A stretch of DNA of 64,000 nt from Candidatus Solibacter sp. GTDB taxonomy: Bacteria > Acidobacteriota > Terriglobia > Bryobacterales > Bryobacteraceae. The position numbers and the translations under genes were made by a program. The DNA is taken from assembly GCA_013822245.1 (NCBI GenBank), contig PNKE01000024.1, positions 24,168 to 88,167 of the forward strand, read 5' to 3'. Under the pieces are notes generated by a model that saw only the letters and a program-made list of their open reading frames with translations, was not told the origin of the DNA and ran no database searches. Of this stretch, positions 41,801 to 50,964 are shown piece by piece. The stretch's first letter is position 1, and every line of letters starts with the position of its first letter.

Positions 41801-44035
41801 GCGGATCTGCCGATCCTGTACTGCTCACCAACGATGGAGCTGGGTGTCGACATCGCTGAGCTGAACGTGGTCAACATGCGGAACATCCCGCCGACGCCGG
41901 CAAACTACGCCCAGCGTAGTGGCCGCGCGGGCAGGAGTGGGCAGCCAGCGTTGGTCTTCTCTTACTGCACCACCGGCAGCCCCCATGATCAGTATTTCTT
42001 CAAGCGGCCGGAGCGGATGGTGTCAGGCGAAGTCACTCCGCCCCGACTTGAATTAGCGAACGAGGATCTGGTGCGGGCTCACCTTCAGGCAATCTGGCTG
42101 GCTGAGGCGAACCTGAGCCTCGGATCCTCGCTCCGTGATTTGCTGGATGTTGCCGGTAACGAGCCTAGCCTCGCGACCCAGGCCTCAATCCGCGACACCT
42201 TGCGCCGTCCTCAGCCGCGACTCGCCGCCCAAGTGCGGGCCGACCGGATCATGGCGACATTCGCCGAAGACTTGAAAGCGGCGGATTGGTTCACGCCGCA
42301 GTGGGCCGAAGAGGTTTTCAAGCAGATCGAGCTAAACTTCGAAGCGGCCTGCGAGCGATGGCGGAATCTGTGCAAAGCTGCCCTCGCGCAGCAGAAGACG
42401 CAAAACGCCATCATCATGGACATGGCGCGATCTGCGGATGAGCGCCGGCAGGCCGAACGGTTACGTCGCGAGGCCGAATCCCAGTACAAACTCCTCACGG
42501 AGACCCAGAACGTCCTGCAGTCTGATTTCTACAGCTACCGCTATTTCGCCAGCGAAGGCTTCCTGCCGGGCTACAACTTCCCCCGCCTTCCGCTCTCGGC
42601 CTACATTCCCGGGCGCCGCGCACAGCAAAGAGACGAATTCCTCTCTCGCCCGCGCTTCCTCGCGATCACGGAGTTCGGCCCCCGCGCCGTGATCTATCAC
42701 GAGGGATCACGATACCTCATCAACAAGGCCATTCTCCCGCTCGGTCAGGATGGCCCGGTCTTCGGGCAACTCAAGCGATGCACCGCGTGTGGCTACCTCC
42801 ACCCCATTACGAACCCCCCAGGACCAGATCTTTGCGAGAACTGCCAGACGAGCCTCGATTCCTTACTGACACCCATGTTGCGGCTTCAGAACGTATCCAC
42901 GCGGAGGAAGGACAAGATCAATTCGGATGAGGAAGAGCGGCTGCGGCTTGGATATGAAACGCAGAGCGGCTTTCGTTACGCCGTCTACCGTGGCGTCAAG
43001 TCTCACCAAACCGCGATCGTCCGGAGCGCCGGAACACCGCTGGGTCAACTGAACTACGGCCATGCAGCCACGTTGTGGCGCATTAATTTGGGCTGGACCA
43101 GGCGAGCTGACAAGAACCAGTGCGGCTTTGTGCTCGATATCGAGCGCGGTTACTGGCAACGGAACGACCTGATGCCCGACGACGACGATGTCGATCAACT
43201 CACGCGCCGAGTCGAGCGGGTGATCCCGTACGTGGAAGACCGCCGGAACAGCATGATCTTCGAGCCCAAAACGGCGCAAACTCCCGAAGTGATCACCTCC
43301 TTGGCTCACGCTTTGAAGAACGCCATTCAGGTCGTATATCAGCTGGAGGACGACGAACTCGCTTGCGAACTGCTGCCAAACGGCAACACACCCCGCTACA
43401 TCCTTCTGTATGAATCGGCGGAAGGCGGCGCCGGAGTGCTTCGGCGCCTATTGAAGGATCCGCAGGCATTCCCAGCCGTGGCGCGGGAAGCCCTGCGGAT
43501 CTGTCACTTCAACCCGGATACCGGCGATGATGAGGGCCATGCGCCCGGCGTGTCCGAGATCTGCGAAGCGGCCTGTTACGACTGCCTCCTCAGCTATTCC
43601 AACCAACTCGTTCACCGCTTGCTCGACCGGAAAGCGATCCGCGACATCCTGCTGGATTTCCAGCGCGGTGCGGTTTCCATCGCCCCAGCGGCGACGCCGC
43701 GCTCCGAGCATCTCGCCCAACTGAAGCGGCTCTGCAGTTCCAAGCTGGAAGATTCCTGGCTAACATTCCTGGAAGACAACGACTACCACCTCCCCTCAAG
43801 CGCACAGGGTTTTGTCGAAACCTGCAAAACAAGGCCGGACTTCTTCTACGAGGAGCACAACGCCGCCATCTACGTTGACGGCCCGCCGCATCGATACCCA
43901 GAGCGCAAGCAGAGAGACCTGGCTCAAACCGAGTGCATGGAGGATCGCGGCTATGTGGTCATCCGATTTGGAGCGGATGAGGATTGGGGAGCCATCGTGA
44001 GAAAGTACCCCACCGTTTTCGGGGGTGGCAAGTGA
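38864..44035 (+). CDS. DEAD/DEAH-like helicase with DUF1998 domain and C-terminal nuclease domain (DISARM/Druantia-related)
   Basis: 1723 aa. Walker A is TGTGSGKS (residues 112-119), the Walker B box is DELH in LVLDELHTYRGRQGADV, followed by GTSATL. The helicase C part has CSPTMELGVDIAELNVVNMR and QRSGRAGRSGQPALVF. A Cys pair region (RCTACGYLHP...CENCQ) and the DUF1998-type cluster (ICEAACYDCLLSYSNQ) follow, as in MrfA/YprA, DrmA/B and DruE helicases. The last 100 residues (RPDFFYEEHNAAIYVDGPPH, RDLAQTECMEDRGYVVIRF) look like a VSR/DUF559-like PD-(D/E)XK nuclease. The ATG has GAGG 4 nt upstream. Its stop overlaps the SNF2 gene (GTGA). It is the likely first protein of an antiviral operon. Confidence 0.85.
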   Translation: MNVFELRDQLINDYSSYIQSFIRIRDERVEELVTSCLDQGLLWPDPLIQLNPAFQYAGTIDDLVKANLLHSECGGVFRAGKDKGEGKPLRLYQHQADAISRARAGRNYVLTTGTGSGKSLAYIIPIVDHVLRNGTGRGIQAIVVYPMNALANSQFGELHKFLRLGYPDGKGPVTFARYTGQEREEERNAIVAKPPDILLTNYVMLELILTRVYEKQLVKAAQGLRFLVLDELHTYRGRQGADVALLVRRAREFFGAKQLQVIGTSATLAGPGTYDQQQAEVAAVATVLFGAEVSSGDVIGETLQRATPEKDTADAGFLADLKSRLENPTGQPPTTYKDFVADPLSSWIEGTFGVFRDDASGRIRRRRPRSLTGRDGAAAELSRMTGVPAEQAKPVIEEALLAGYSCERNPETGFPAFAFRLHQFISRGDTIYASVEGESARYLTLNRQQFVPGDRRKVLLPLVFCRECGQEYYCVRRTEDCEAGAVTYVPREISDRSGGDDSKPGFLYFSTDVPWRSGTEEELLKLPEDWIEDTNQGPRVKPSRKKNLPRAVTVGTDGRETVEGLGGHFLESPFRFCLHCRVAYDFRTTSDFGKLTSLGTEGRSTATTILSLATIRHLRKEQSLDPRARKLLSFTDNRQDASLQAGHFNDFVEIGLLRSALLKACAAAKPEGLSHEVFTQRVYDALGLPFAAFSKEPDLKFQAKTQTERAFRDVIGYRLYHDLRRGWRVTSPNLEQCGLLEINYLSLDELSKDADSWQKLHPALADAKPETRLAVAKTLLDFMRRELAVQVDYLDQARQETIQQQSSQRLIAPWALDENEILEHSSTLYPRPSRHGDSGGDVFVTARSGFGLYLRRTGTFPEYHDRISTKEANEIIRQLLDALRTAGLVEVVDEARTSDEVPGYRLPASAILWLEGSGQKPFRDPIRVPGESEAGGRTNSFFVNFYRSMASELSGFEAREHTAQVPYEDRLIREDRFRKADLPILYCSPTMELGVDIAELNVVNMRNIPPTPANYAQRSGRAGRSGQPALVFSYCTTGSPHDQYFFKRPERMVSGEVTPPRLELANEDLVRAHLQAIWLAEANLSLGSSLRDLLDVAGNEPSLATQASIRDTLRRPQPRLAAQVRADRIMATFAEDLKAADWFTPQWAEEVFKQIELNFEAACERWRNLCKAALAQQKTQNAIIMDMARSADERRQAERLRREAESQYKLLTETQNVLQSDFYSYRYFASEGFLPGYNFPRLPLSAYIPGRRAQQRDEFLSRPRFLAITEFGPRAVIYHEGSRYLINKAILPLGQDGPVFGQLKRCTACGYLHPITNPPGPDLCENCQTSLDSLLTPMLRLQNVSTRRKDKINSDEEERLRLGYETQSGFRYAVYRGVKSHQTAIVRSAGTPLGQLNYGHAATLWRINLGWTRRADKNQCGFVLDIERGYWQRNDLMPDDDDVDQLTRRVERVIPYVEDRRNSMIFEPKTAQTPEVITSLAHALKNAIQVVYQLEDDELACELLPNGNTPRYILLYESAEGGAGVLRRLLKDPQAFPAVAREALRICHFNPDTGDDEGHAPGVSEICEAACYDCLLSYSNQLVHRLLDRKAIRDILLDFQRGAVSIAPAATPRSEHLAQLKRLCSSKLEDSWLTFLEDNDYHLPSSAQGFVETCKTRPDFFYEEHNAAIYVDGPPHRYPERKQRDLAQTECMEDRGYVVIRFGADEDWGAIVRKYPTVFGGGK

Positions 44036-46926
44036 GCTTCGCCGTCGGCTCTCTCGTTAGCGCCCGCGGACGAGAGTGGGTTGTCCTGCCAGAATCCGGT
44101 CCTGAACTTCTGATCCTCCGGCCACTCGGTGGCAGCGAGGAGGAGGTGACGGGGATCTACATGCCCCTGGAACCCGTGCGTCCGGCGCGCTTCGAGTTGC
44201 CGGATCCGCGGCGGTTGGGCGATTTCCGCTCCTCCCGGCTACTTCGCGATGCGCTGCGCCTCGGTTTCCGGTCGAGCGCAGGTCCGTTCCGTTCCTTCGC
44301 CCGCCTGGCGATTGAACCACGCCCATACCAACTGGTGCCTCTCCTGATGGCGCTACGCCTCGACCCGGTCCGGCTCTTGATCGCTGACGACGTCGGCATC
44401 GGGAAAACGGTGGAAGCCGCGCTCGTCGCGCGGGAGTTGCTCGATCGCGGAGAAGTGCATCGGCTGGCAGTGCTCTGCCCGCCACAATTGGCCGAGCAAT
44501 GGCAGCGAGAACTCCGCGACAAGTTCAACATCAAAGCAGAGCTGGTACTGCCGGCCACAGCGACGAAACTCGAGCGGGGTCTGGCGCTTGGGCAATCCCT
44601 CTTCGAAGAATACCCGCATGTCATTGTCTCGCTCGACTTCATCAAGTCCGACCGTCGCCGCGAGGAGTTCCTGCGCACCTGTCCAGAAATGGTGATCGTG
44701 GATGAGGCCCACACTTGTGCGCAGTCCGGCGGCCCGCAAGCCGGCCGGTCCGCCCGGCATCAGCGACACCAACTCGTCTCCGGTCTCGCTGCCAACCCGG
44801 ACCGGCACCTGATCCTCGTGACGGCTACCCCACACAGCGGCAACGAGGAGGCCTTCCATTCACTTCTCCGACTATTGAGCCCTGATTTCGGCTCGATGCC
44901 CGCCGACCTGACGGGCTCCGCCAACGAGGCGCACCGGCGGCGCCTGGCTGCCCACTTCGTGCAGCGCAGGCGTGCGGACATCCGGCACTTCCTGAAGTCC
45001 GACACGCCATTCCCGGAGAGGGAAGAAAAAGAGCTGACCTACCTGCTGACACCCAAGTACCGGCAGCTTTTCGATCGCGTCCTGGAGTACGCACGCGAAG
45101 TCGTCTCCGATGCCGATGGCTCCCATCATCAGCGTGTGCAATGGTGGTCGGTACTGGCGTTGCTGCGGGCCCTCGCTTCCAGTCCCGCCGCAGCCGCGGC
45201 CACGCTGCGCACGCGCGCCGTAACCCTCGATACGGTTACGAATGAAGAAGCGGACGCCATCGGCCGGCGCACCGTTTTCGATATGACGGAAGACGAGTCG
45301 TCGGAGGCCATCGACGTGCCCGCCGGCAGCGACGCCGAGGCAGAAGAAGACGACCGGGCGCGTCACCGGCGGCGTCTCCAGGAGATGGCGCGACTGGCGG
45401 AAGCCCTGCAAGGCCCGGAGGACGCCAAACTCGACGGCGTGACGAAGTTGGTGGCCGCGCTCCTCAAGGACGGATACCAGCCGATCGTCTTTTGCCGGTT
45501 TGTGCAGACGGCGGAGTATGTCGCCAAGGCTCTGCGCGAAAGCCGCTCGATCCCGAAAGGCACCGAGGTCGTGGCCGTCACTGGCCAACTGGCGCCCGCG
45601 GAACGGGAAGAACGGGTCGGCAAGATGGCGGAGTTTCCCCGCCGCGTGCTGGTGGCGACCGACTGCCTGAGCGAGGGCATCAACCTGCAGCGTGACTTCA
45701 ACGCCGTCATCCACTACGACCTCTCCTGGAACCCCACGCGCCACGAGCAGCGGGAAGGACGCGTCGACCGTTACGGCCAACCGAGTCCCAGCGTTCGTGT
45801 GGTGACCTATTTCGGCGAAGACAACGGTGTCGACCGCATCATTCTCCGCGTACTGCTCAAGAAGCACAAAGCGATCCGGGCGGCCACCGGAATCTCGGTT
45901 CCCGTGCCTGCGCGCGCGGAAGAGCTGGTCGAAGCCATCTTTGAGGACATCCTGCTTCGGCGCCGGCCGAAGGACAATCGCCAATTGCTGTTCGATTTCG
46001 CGGGCGACGAAGAACCCGCCACCAGCCCCGCGCGCGCCATCCACGATGAATGGGAGCGAGCTGCCGAACGCGAAAAGCGTTCCTATGGCGAACAAAGGAT
46101 GTTCGCCCAGGAGACCATCAAGTTTGCTGAAGTAGCGCAGGAGGTGGAAGCTGTCCGTTCCGCCATCGGCTCCAGAGTGGATGTTTCGGAGTTCACGCGC
46201 GCCGCTTTACGCCACTGGAAGGCGGCGCTTACCGACGCCGGCGCCGGTAGCCGGGCGCGTCTGGAGGTGAACCTCCAGGATGTTCCACGGGCAGTGCGCG
46301 ATGCTCTCCCTCTCGACCAGGCTCAATTCACCGCCCGCTTTGAGCTTCCCGTGCAGGCGGGCGAACTCTACCTGCATCGAACGCATCCCATAGTGGAGGC
46401 GCTTGCCACCGGAATCCTCGACGCCGCATTGGACTCCAAGGGCGAAAACGGCGCGGCCCGCAGCGGAGTCGCCAGAACCCGGGCTGTAGAAAGACGAACT
46501 ACGCTCCTGCTGGTGCGCTTCCGCTACCACATCGAAACCCAGGTGCGAACCAAGGATGGGACCGAGGCGCGCCAGCTACTGGCCGAGGATTGTCAGGTGC
46601 TGGCGTTCGCCGGTGCCCCGCACGAAGCTGAATGGCTGAGCCAGGACCAGGCTGAAGCGCTGCTCGATGCCACACCCGACGCCAACATCGCTCCCGAACT
46701 GCAGCGCGACGCACTGCAGAAGATCCTGGAAGGAATCCCAGCGATCACACCGGCATTGGAACAGGCGGCACGCGACCGTGCGCGGGACCTGCTCGCCGCC
46801 CACGCCCGTGTGCGGTCGGCCGTGCGCCTGCGCGGCGTTTCGCAGCGTGTGGAGCCGCAGCTTCCGCCGGATGTCCTCGGCGTCTATGTTTTCCTGCCTG
46901 TTCCTGCCGGAGGGCCAACCGCATGA
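44032..46926 (+). CDS. DrmD-like SNF2-family helicase (DISARM class 1 type)
   Basis: 964 aa, GTG start overlapping the preceding stop. The N-terminus (FAVGSLVSARGREWVVLP, LLILRPLGGSEEE) resembles the specific lead-in of DISARM DrmD/HepA-type helicases. ATPase motifs are ADDVGIGKTVEAAL (119-130), LCPPQLAEQW, IVDEAHTCAQ and TATPHSGNEEAF; the C lobe has VFCRFVQTAEYV, VATDCLSEGINLQRDFNAVI and HEQREGRVDRYGQ. It overlaps the methylase by 4 nt (ATGA). In class 1 DISARM this helicase works with an adenine methylase and the DUF1998 helicase, as the gene order here suggests. Confidence 0.83.
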   Translation: MSFAVGSLVSARGREWVVLPESGPELLILRPLGGSEEEVTGIYMPLEPVRPARFELPDPRRLGDFRSSRLLRDALRLGFRSSAGPFRSFARLAIEPRPYQLVPLLMALRLDPVRLLIADDVGIGKTVEAALVARELLDRGEVHRLAVLCPPQLAEQWQRELRDKFNIKAELVLPATATKLERGLALGQSLFEEYPHVIVSLDFIKSDRRREEFLRTCPEMVIVDEAHTCAQSGGPQAGRSARHQRHQLVSGLAANPDRHLILVTATPHSGNEEAFHSLLRLLSPDFGSMPADLTGSANEAHRRRLAAHFVQRRRADIRHFLKSDTPFPEREEKELTYLLTPKYRQLFDRVLEYAREVVSDADGSHHQRVQWWSVLALLRALASSPAAAAATLRTRAVTLDTVTNEEADAIGRRTVFDMTEDESSEAIDVPAGSDAEAEEDDRARHRRRLQEMARLAEALQGPEDAKLDGVTKLVAALLKDGYQPIVFCRFVQTAEYVAKALRESRSIPKGTEVVAVTGQLAPAEREERVGKMAEFPRRVLVATDCLSEGINLQRDFNAVIHYDLSWNPTRHEQREGRVDRYGQPSPSVRVVTYFGEDNGVDRIILRVLLKKHKAIRAATGISVPVPARAEELVEAIFEDILLRRRPKDNRQLLFDFAGDEEPATSPARAIHDEWERAAEREKRSYGEQRMFAQETIKFAEVAQEVEAVRSAIGSRVDVSEFTRAALRHWKAALTDAGAGSRARLEVNLQDVPRAVRDALPLDQAQFTARFELPVQAGELYLHRTHPIVEALATGILDAALDSKGENGAARSGVARTRAVERRTTLLLVRFRYHIETQVRTKDGTEARQLLAEDCQVLAFAGAPHEAEWLSQDQAEALLDATPDANIAPELQRDALQKILEGIPAITPALEQAARDRARDLLAAHARVRSAVRLRGVSQRVEPQLPPDVLGVYVFLPVPAGGPTA

Positions 46927-49900
46927 GCGCCCGCCTGCTATCTGCCTACGCCAGTGTCCGGACGGAAGGCGCCCTGCTGCCCGCTGACATACTGGCCCGG
47001 ATCGCCGCTGGTGACACGAGTTTCGGCGGGCTCGACCCGGCGTCCTATCATCTCGATCCATCGGAGAAGATCGGCGAGGCAACAAACCGCGCATGGAACC
47101 GGCTGCAGGCTCGATGGGCCACGTTCCAGACGGAGCGCGCCAAGCTGGCTCCAACGGACACCGGCACCAGCATCACGAGGGAACGCTGGTTGCTGCCGCT
47201 CTTCGAAGAGTTGAAGTTCGGCCGCCTCCAACTCGCCAACAAGATTGAGATTGACGGCAAGTCGTATGCCGTGAGTCACTCGTGGCAGCATGTGCCCATC
47301 CATCTGGTGGGCTGTCAGGTCGACCTCGACCGGCGCGTGGTCGTGGCCGGCGCGCAACGATCCAGCCCCCATAGTCTTCTGCAGGAGTTGTTGAACCGGA
47401 GTCCCAGTCATTTGTGGGGCGTCGTGTCGAACGGCCTGCGGTTGCGCCTGCTGCGAGACAACAGCAGCCTCACACGCCAGGCCTATGTCGAGTTCGATCT
47501 CGAAGCGATGATGGCCGGCGAGGCCTACCCGGACTTCGTCCTGCTGTGGCTGATCCTCCATCAATCCCGTTTCGAAGGTGAACGCCCGGAACTCTGCCAG
47601 TTGGAGAAATGGTCCCAGGCAGCCCGCACAGAGGGCGTGCGCGTGCTCGATGGGCTGCGGGACGGTGTTCAGAAGGCGATCGAGTACCTCGGGCAGGGAT
47701 TCCTCGCCCACCCATCCAACACGGCACTGCGTGAGAAGCTGCGATCCGGGGAACTCGATAAGCAGGACTACTATCGCCAGCTTCTTCGCCTGGTCTACCG
47801 TCTGCTGTTCCTCTTCGTGGCGGAGGACCGGGACCTGCTCGTTGTGCCCGACTCCGATGCGGTTGCGCAGAAGCGGTATCGGGAACACTACGCCACCACG
47901 CGGTTGCGGCGGCTGGCTACCACGCGCGCCGGTTCACGCCACCACGACCTCTATTGCAGCCTGAAGCTGGTCATGGATAAGCTCTCGGGCGACGGATGCC
48001 CGGAACTGGCACTGCCAGCCCTGGGCAGCTTCCTCTTCTCGCCCAAGGCGCTTCCGGACCTTAACGATTGCGATGTCGCCAACCTGCACCTCCTGGAGGC
48101 CATACGCTCGCTCGCCGTGACTCAAACCGGCCAGAGCCGCCGGGTGGTGGACTACAAAAACCTCGGCGCAGAGGAACTCGGCAGTGTCTACGAATCGCTG
48201 CTTGAACTTCATCCCGACCTAAACGCCGAGGCCGCGACGTTCGAACTGAGGGTGGCCGCCGGCAGTGAACGCAAGAAAACGGGCAGCTACTACACGCCGA
48301 CCAGCCTGATCTCCTGCCTGCTCGATTCCGCTCTCGATCCCGTCCTGGACGAGGCCGCAAGAAAGGCGGAGCCGGACGCCGCGATCCTAAAACTGAAGGT
48401 AGTCGACCCGGCCTGCGGCAGTGGGCACTTCCTGATCGCCGCCGCCCACCGCATCGCCAAGCGGCTGGCCGCCGTCCGGACGGGTGAAGAGGAGCCAGCG
48501 CCAGAAGCCCAGCGCAAGGCCCTCCGCGACGTGATCGGGCATTGCATTTATGGCGTCGATGTCAACCCGATGGCCGTCGAACTGTGCAAGGTGTCCCTCT
48601 GGATGGAAGCGCTTGAGCCCGGCAAGCCGCTCTCGTTCCTGGAACATCGCGTCCAGTGCGGGAACAGCTTGCTCGGCGCGACACCTGAGCTTCTCGCGGA
48701 AGGCATTCCGGACGAGGCGTTCACTCCCATCGAAGGCGACGACAGGGATATCTGCCGTGAGTTTAAACGGATCAACCGCGACGAACGCGATAAGCAGATG
48801 CGCCTCTTCGCGGCGACTACCGAACCATGGCAGCAGCTTGGCAACTTCGCCGCCAGCCTGATTAACCTCGACAACGTCGGCGAAGACTCCATCCAGGCTA
48901 TCCGCGAGAAGGAGCGGATGTTCGAAGAGGCGATTCGCTCTGGCGACTATCTGGACGGAAGATTCTGGGCTGACACCTGGTGCGCTGCGTTCGTGTGGAA
49001 GAAGACGCACGAGTTCAACTATCCAGTTACGGAAGAAGTGTTCCGCCGCATCGAAACCAACCCTCACGCCTGCGAGTCTTGGATGCGTCACGAAATCGAG
49101 CGCTTGGCTAACAGCCACCGTTTCTTCCACTGGCATCTGGCTTTCCCTGGCGTGTATGTCAATGGGGGTTTCGACTGTGTGGTCGGGAATCCTCCCTGGG
49201 ATCAAGTCGTGACAAGCGCCGAAGAATTTTTTGCACACCAAGCTCCACAATTGAGCGCGATGAACACACCAGAGCGCAAAGCCGCGCTCTTGCAGTTGAT
49301 TCAATCAGGATCGCCACTCGCCGAAGAGTATAATTCAGAAAGGAGGCGAGTAGCCGCCGAAGTACACTTGATTAAACATGGACGATTGTTCCCCTTGTCG
49401 TCTCAAGGCCGCCCAAACACATACGCTCTTTTCGCCGAACACGCATGGCGTATTCGAAGGGGCTCAGGTTCCGTGGGGGTCATCACGCCCACCTCGATCC
49501 TCACAGATGCCACACAGAGCGGACTGACTACCATGTTGCTGTCTCAGGGGTCCATCGAGTCAGTTCTTGATTTTGAAAACACGAAAGCTACTGGAGGGCG
49601 TTGGTTTGAGGACCTTCACCCTCAATCCCACTTTGTTCTACTTACCCTACGCGAGGGCGGGGGGAGCATATCCGGATGCAGGTTCGCCTTTAGCTGCACC
49701 GAGCCAAGTTTCGCTCGTTACTGCGCCAGTGTTTTCACTCTCAACGCGCATGATGCAGAGCGGCTAAGTCCTAATACGCTGACGCCGATGTTGCTCCGTG
49801 GTGAAAATGAAAAGCACCTCGTGTTGCGGATGGCTCAACATCCGTTTCTTGGGAGCATGCGCGGACGAAGTTGGAACTGTAATTTTAGTAGGCCATATGA

Positions 49901-50927
49901 CGCAAGCACTGATCTTCGTCGTTTCAAAAAAATAGAAACGATATGGCCGCACGATAAAGCGCCTAATGGGCACCAGGTAGAATTTGAAGGTGAAATACTG
50001 TGGCCAATCGTCGAGGCCAAGCTGGGTCATCAATTCGATCATCGCTTTGGGGACTTCTGGCGTCTGCCGCTTTCGATTCGCTACAGAAAGAATGCACCAG
50101 CCGGAGAAGTAATGGATGAAGAAAAACAGTCGCCTGCATTTACGACAACGTGTCGATATTGGGTGAATAGTGCAGATGCAAGAGATCGTCTGGGGATAAG
50201 CGGCCCTACCGGTTATTCTTTATTTTATCGTTTTAGCGCCTACCCGGAGAACGAGAGAACAATGATTGCCTGGATTGGACCAGGCTTACCTAGCGTTCAC
50301 ATCGCTCCCACCGTTGGCATCCGCGGCTCCGATCCCGCGACCACAGCCTACCTTGCCGCAGGACTGAACTCCTTCGCGTTCGACTTCTACTTGCGTCGCC
50401 GGATGTCCAGGCAAGGCATCGACTTCTTCATCGTGCGACAAGTCCCACTGCCCGATCCCAGTCCCACGCTCGCCGAATCGTTCTTCTCTCCCCGTGTACT
50501 GGAACTTGTATACACGGCAAATGATCTCAGCCCCTTCGCTCGCGCTCTCGGTTGGTTGGGACCCTCCTTTGTCTGGCACCAAGGCCGGAGGTCATTGCTG
50601 CGTTGCGAATTGGATGCAGCCTTGTTTCGCCTCTATTTTGTGCCTGATGCGACAGGCGGGTGGCAAGAATCAGATGGAGTCTCCAATCCGAACAACGACA
50701 GCTTGAGGAGTGTCTTCCCGACTCCACGAGATGCTGTTGACCACGTGATGGAATCTTTCTCGCTTCTGAGGCGAAGAGAGGAAGCTGAGCACGGCGAGTA
50801 CCGCACCAAGCGCGTGATCCTGGAAATCTTCGACGCCATGGCCGAAGCCGAGCGCAATGGCGTCCCGTATCAGACCCGTCTCGACCCGCCACCGGCCGAT
50901 CCGCGAGTGGCGCACCGGCAGACTTAA
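46923..50927 (+). CDS. Large Eco57I/PglX-type adenine-specific DNA methyltransferase (DrmMI-like)
   Basis: 1334 aa. Motif I is VVDPACGSGHFL near residue 494, with KTGSYYTPTSLIS before it; motif IV is NPPWDQV near residue 756. These define the N6-adenine methylases of COG1002 type that occur with DISARM-like helicases. The N-terminal 450 residues are an all-helical, probably DNA- or partner-binding part. The C-terminal target-recognition region (about 49150-50290) is visibly more AT-rich than the rest of the gene, suggesting recombination. It would mark self DNA; no separate restriction nuclease is visible, but the first gene's nuclease domain could do this. Confidence 0.85.
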   Translation: MSARLLSAYASVRTEGALLPADILARIAAGDTSFGGLDPASYHLDPSEKIGEATNRAWNRLQARWATFQTERAKLAPTDTGTSITRERWLLPLFEELKFGRLQLANKIEIDGKSYAVSHSWQHVPIHLVGCQVDLDRRVVVAGAQRSSPHSLLQELLNRSPSHLWGVVSNGLRLRLLRDNSSLTRQAYVEFDLEAMMAGEAYPDFVLLWLILHQSRFEGERPELCQLEKWSQAARTEGVRVLDGLRDGVQKAIEYLGQGFLAHPSNTALREKLRSGELDKQDYYRQLLRLVYRLLFLFVAEDRDLLVVPDSDAVAQKRYREHYATTRLRRLATTRAGSRHHDLYCSLKLVMDKLSGDGCPELALPALGSFLFSPKALPDLNDCDVANLHLLEAIRSLAVTQTGQSRRVVDYKNLGAEELGSVYESLLELHPDLNAEAATFELRVAAGSERKKTGSYYTPTSLISCLLDSALDPVLDEAARKAEPDAAILKLKVVDPACGSGHFLIAAAHRIAKRLAAVRTGEEEPAPEAQRKALRDVIGHCIYGVDVNPMAVELCKVSLWMEALEPGKPLSFLEHRVQCGNSLLGATPELLAEGIPDEAFTPIEGDDRDICREFKRINRDERDKQMRLFAATTEPWQQLGNFAASLINLDNVGEDSIQAIREKERMFEEAIRSGDYLDGRFWADTWCAAFVWKKTHEFNYPVTEEVFRRIETNPHACESWMRHEIERLANSHRFFHWHLAFPGVYVNGGFDCVVGNPPWDQVVTSAEEFFAHQAPQLSAMNTPERKAALLQLIQSGSPLAEEYNSERRRVAAEVHLIKHGRLFPLSSQGRPNTYALFAEHAWRIRRGSGSVGVITPTSILTDATQSGLTTMLLSQGSIESVLDFENTKATGGRWFEDLHPQSHFVLLTLREGGGSISGCRFAFSCTEPSFARYCASVFTLNAHDAERLSPNTLTPMLLRGENEKHLVLRMAQHPFLGSMRGRSWNCNFSRPYDASTDLRRFKKIETIWPHDKAPNGHQVEFEGEILWPIVEAKLGHQFDHRFGDFWRLPLSIRYRKNAPAGEVMDEEKQSPAFTTTCRYWVNSADARDRLGISGPTGYSLFYRFSAYPENERTMIAWIGPGLPSVHIAPTVGIRGSDPATTAYLAAGLNSFAFDFYLRRRMSRQGIDFFIVRQVPLPDPSPTLAESFFSPRVLELVYTANDLSPFARALGWLGPSFVWHQGRRSLLRCELDAALFRLYFVPDATGGWQESDGVSNPNNDSLRSVFPTPRDAVDHVMESFSLLRRREEAEHGEYRTKRVILEIFDAMAEAERNGVPYQTRLDPPPADPRVAHRQT

Positions 50928-50964
50928 ACTCATACGACCCGTCAATCCACAAGGAGTAACGAGA

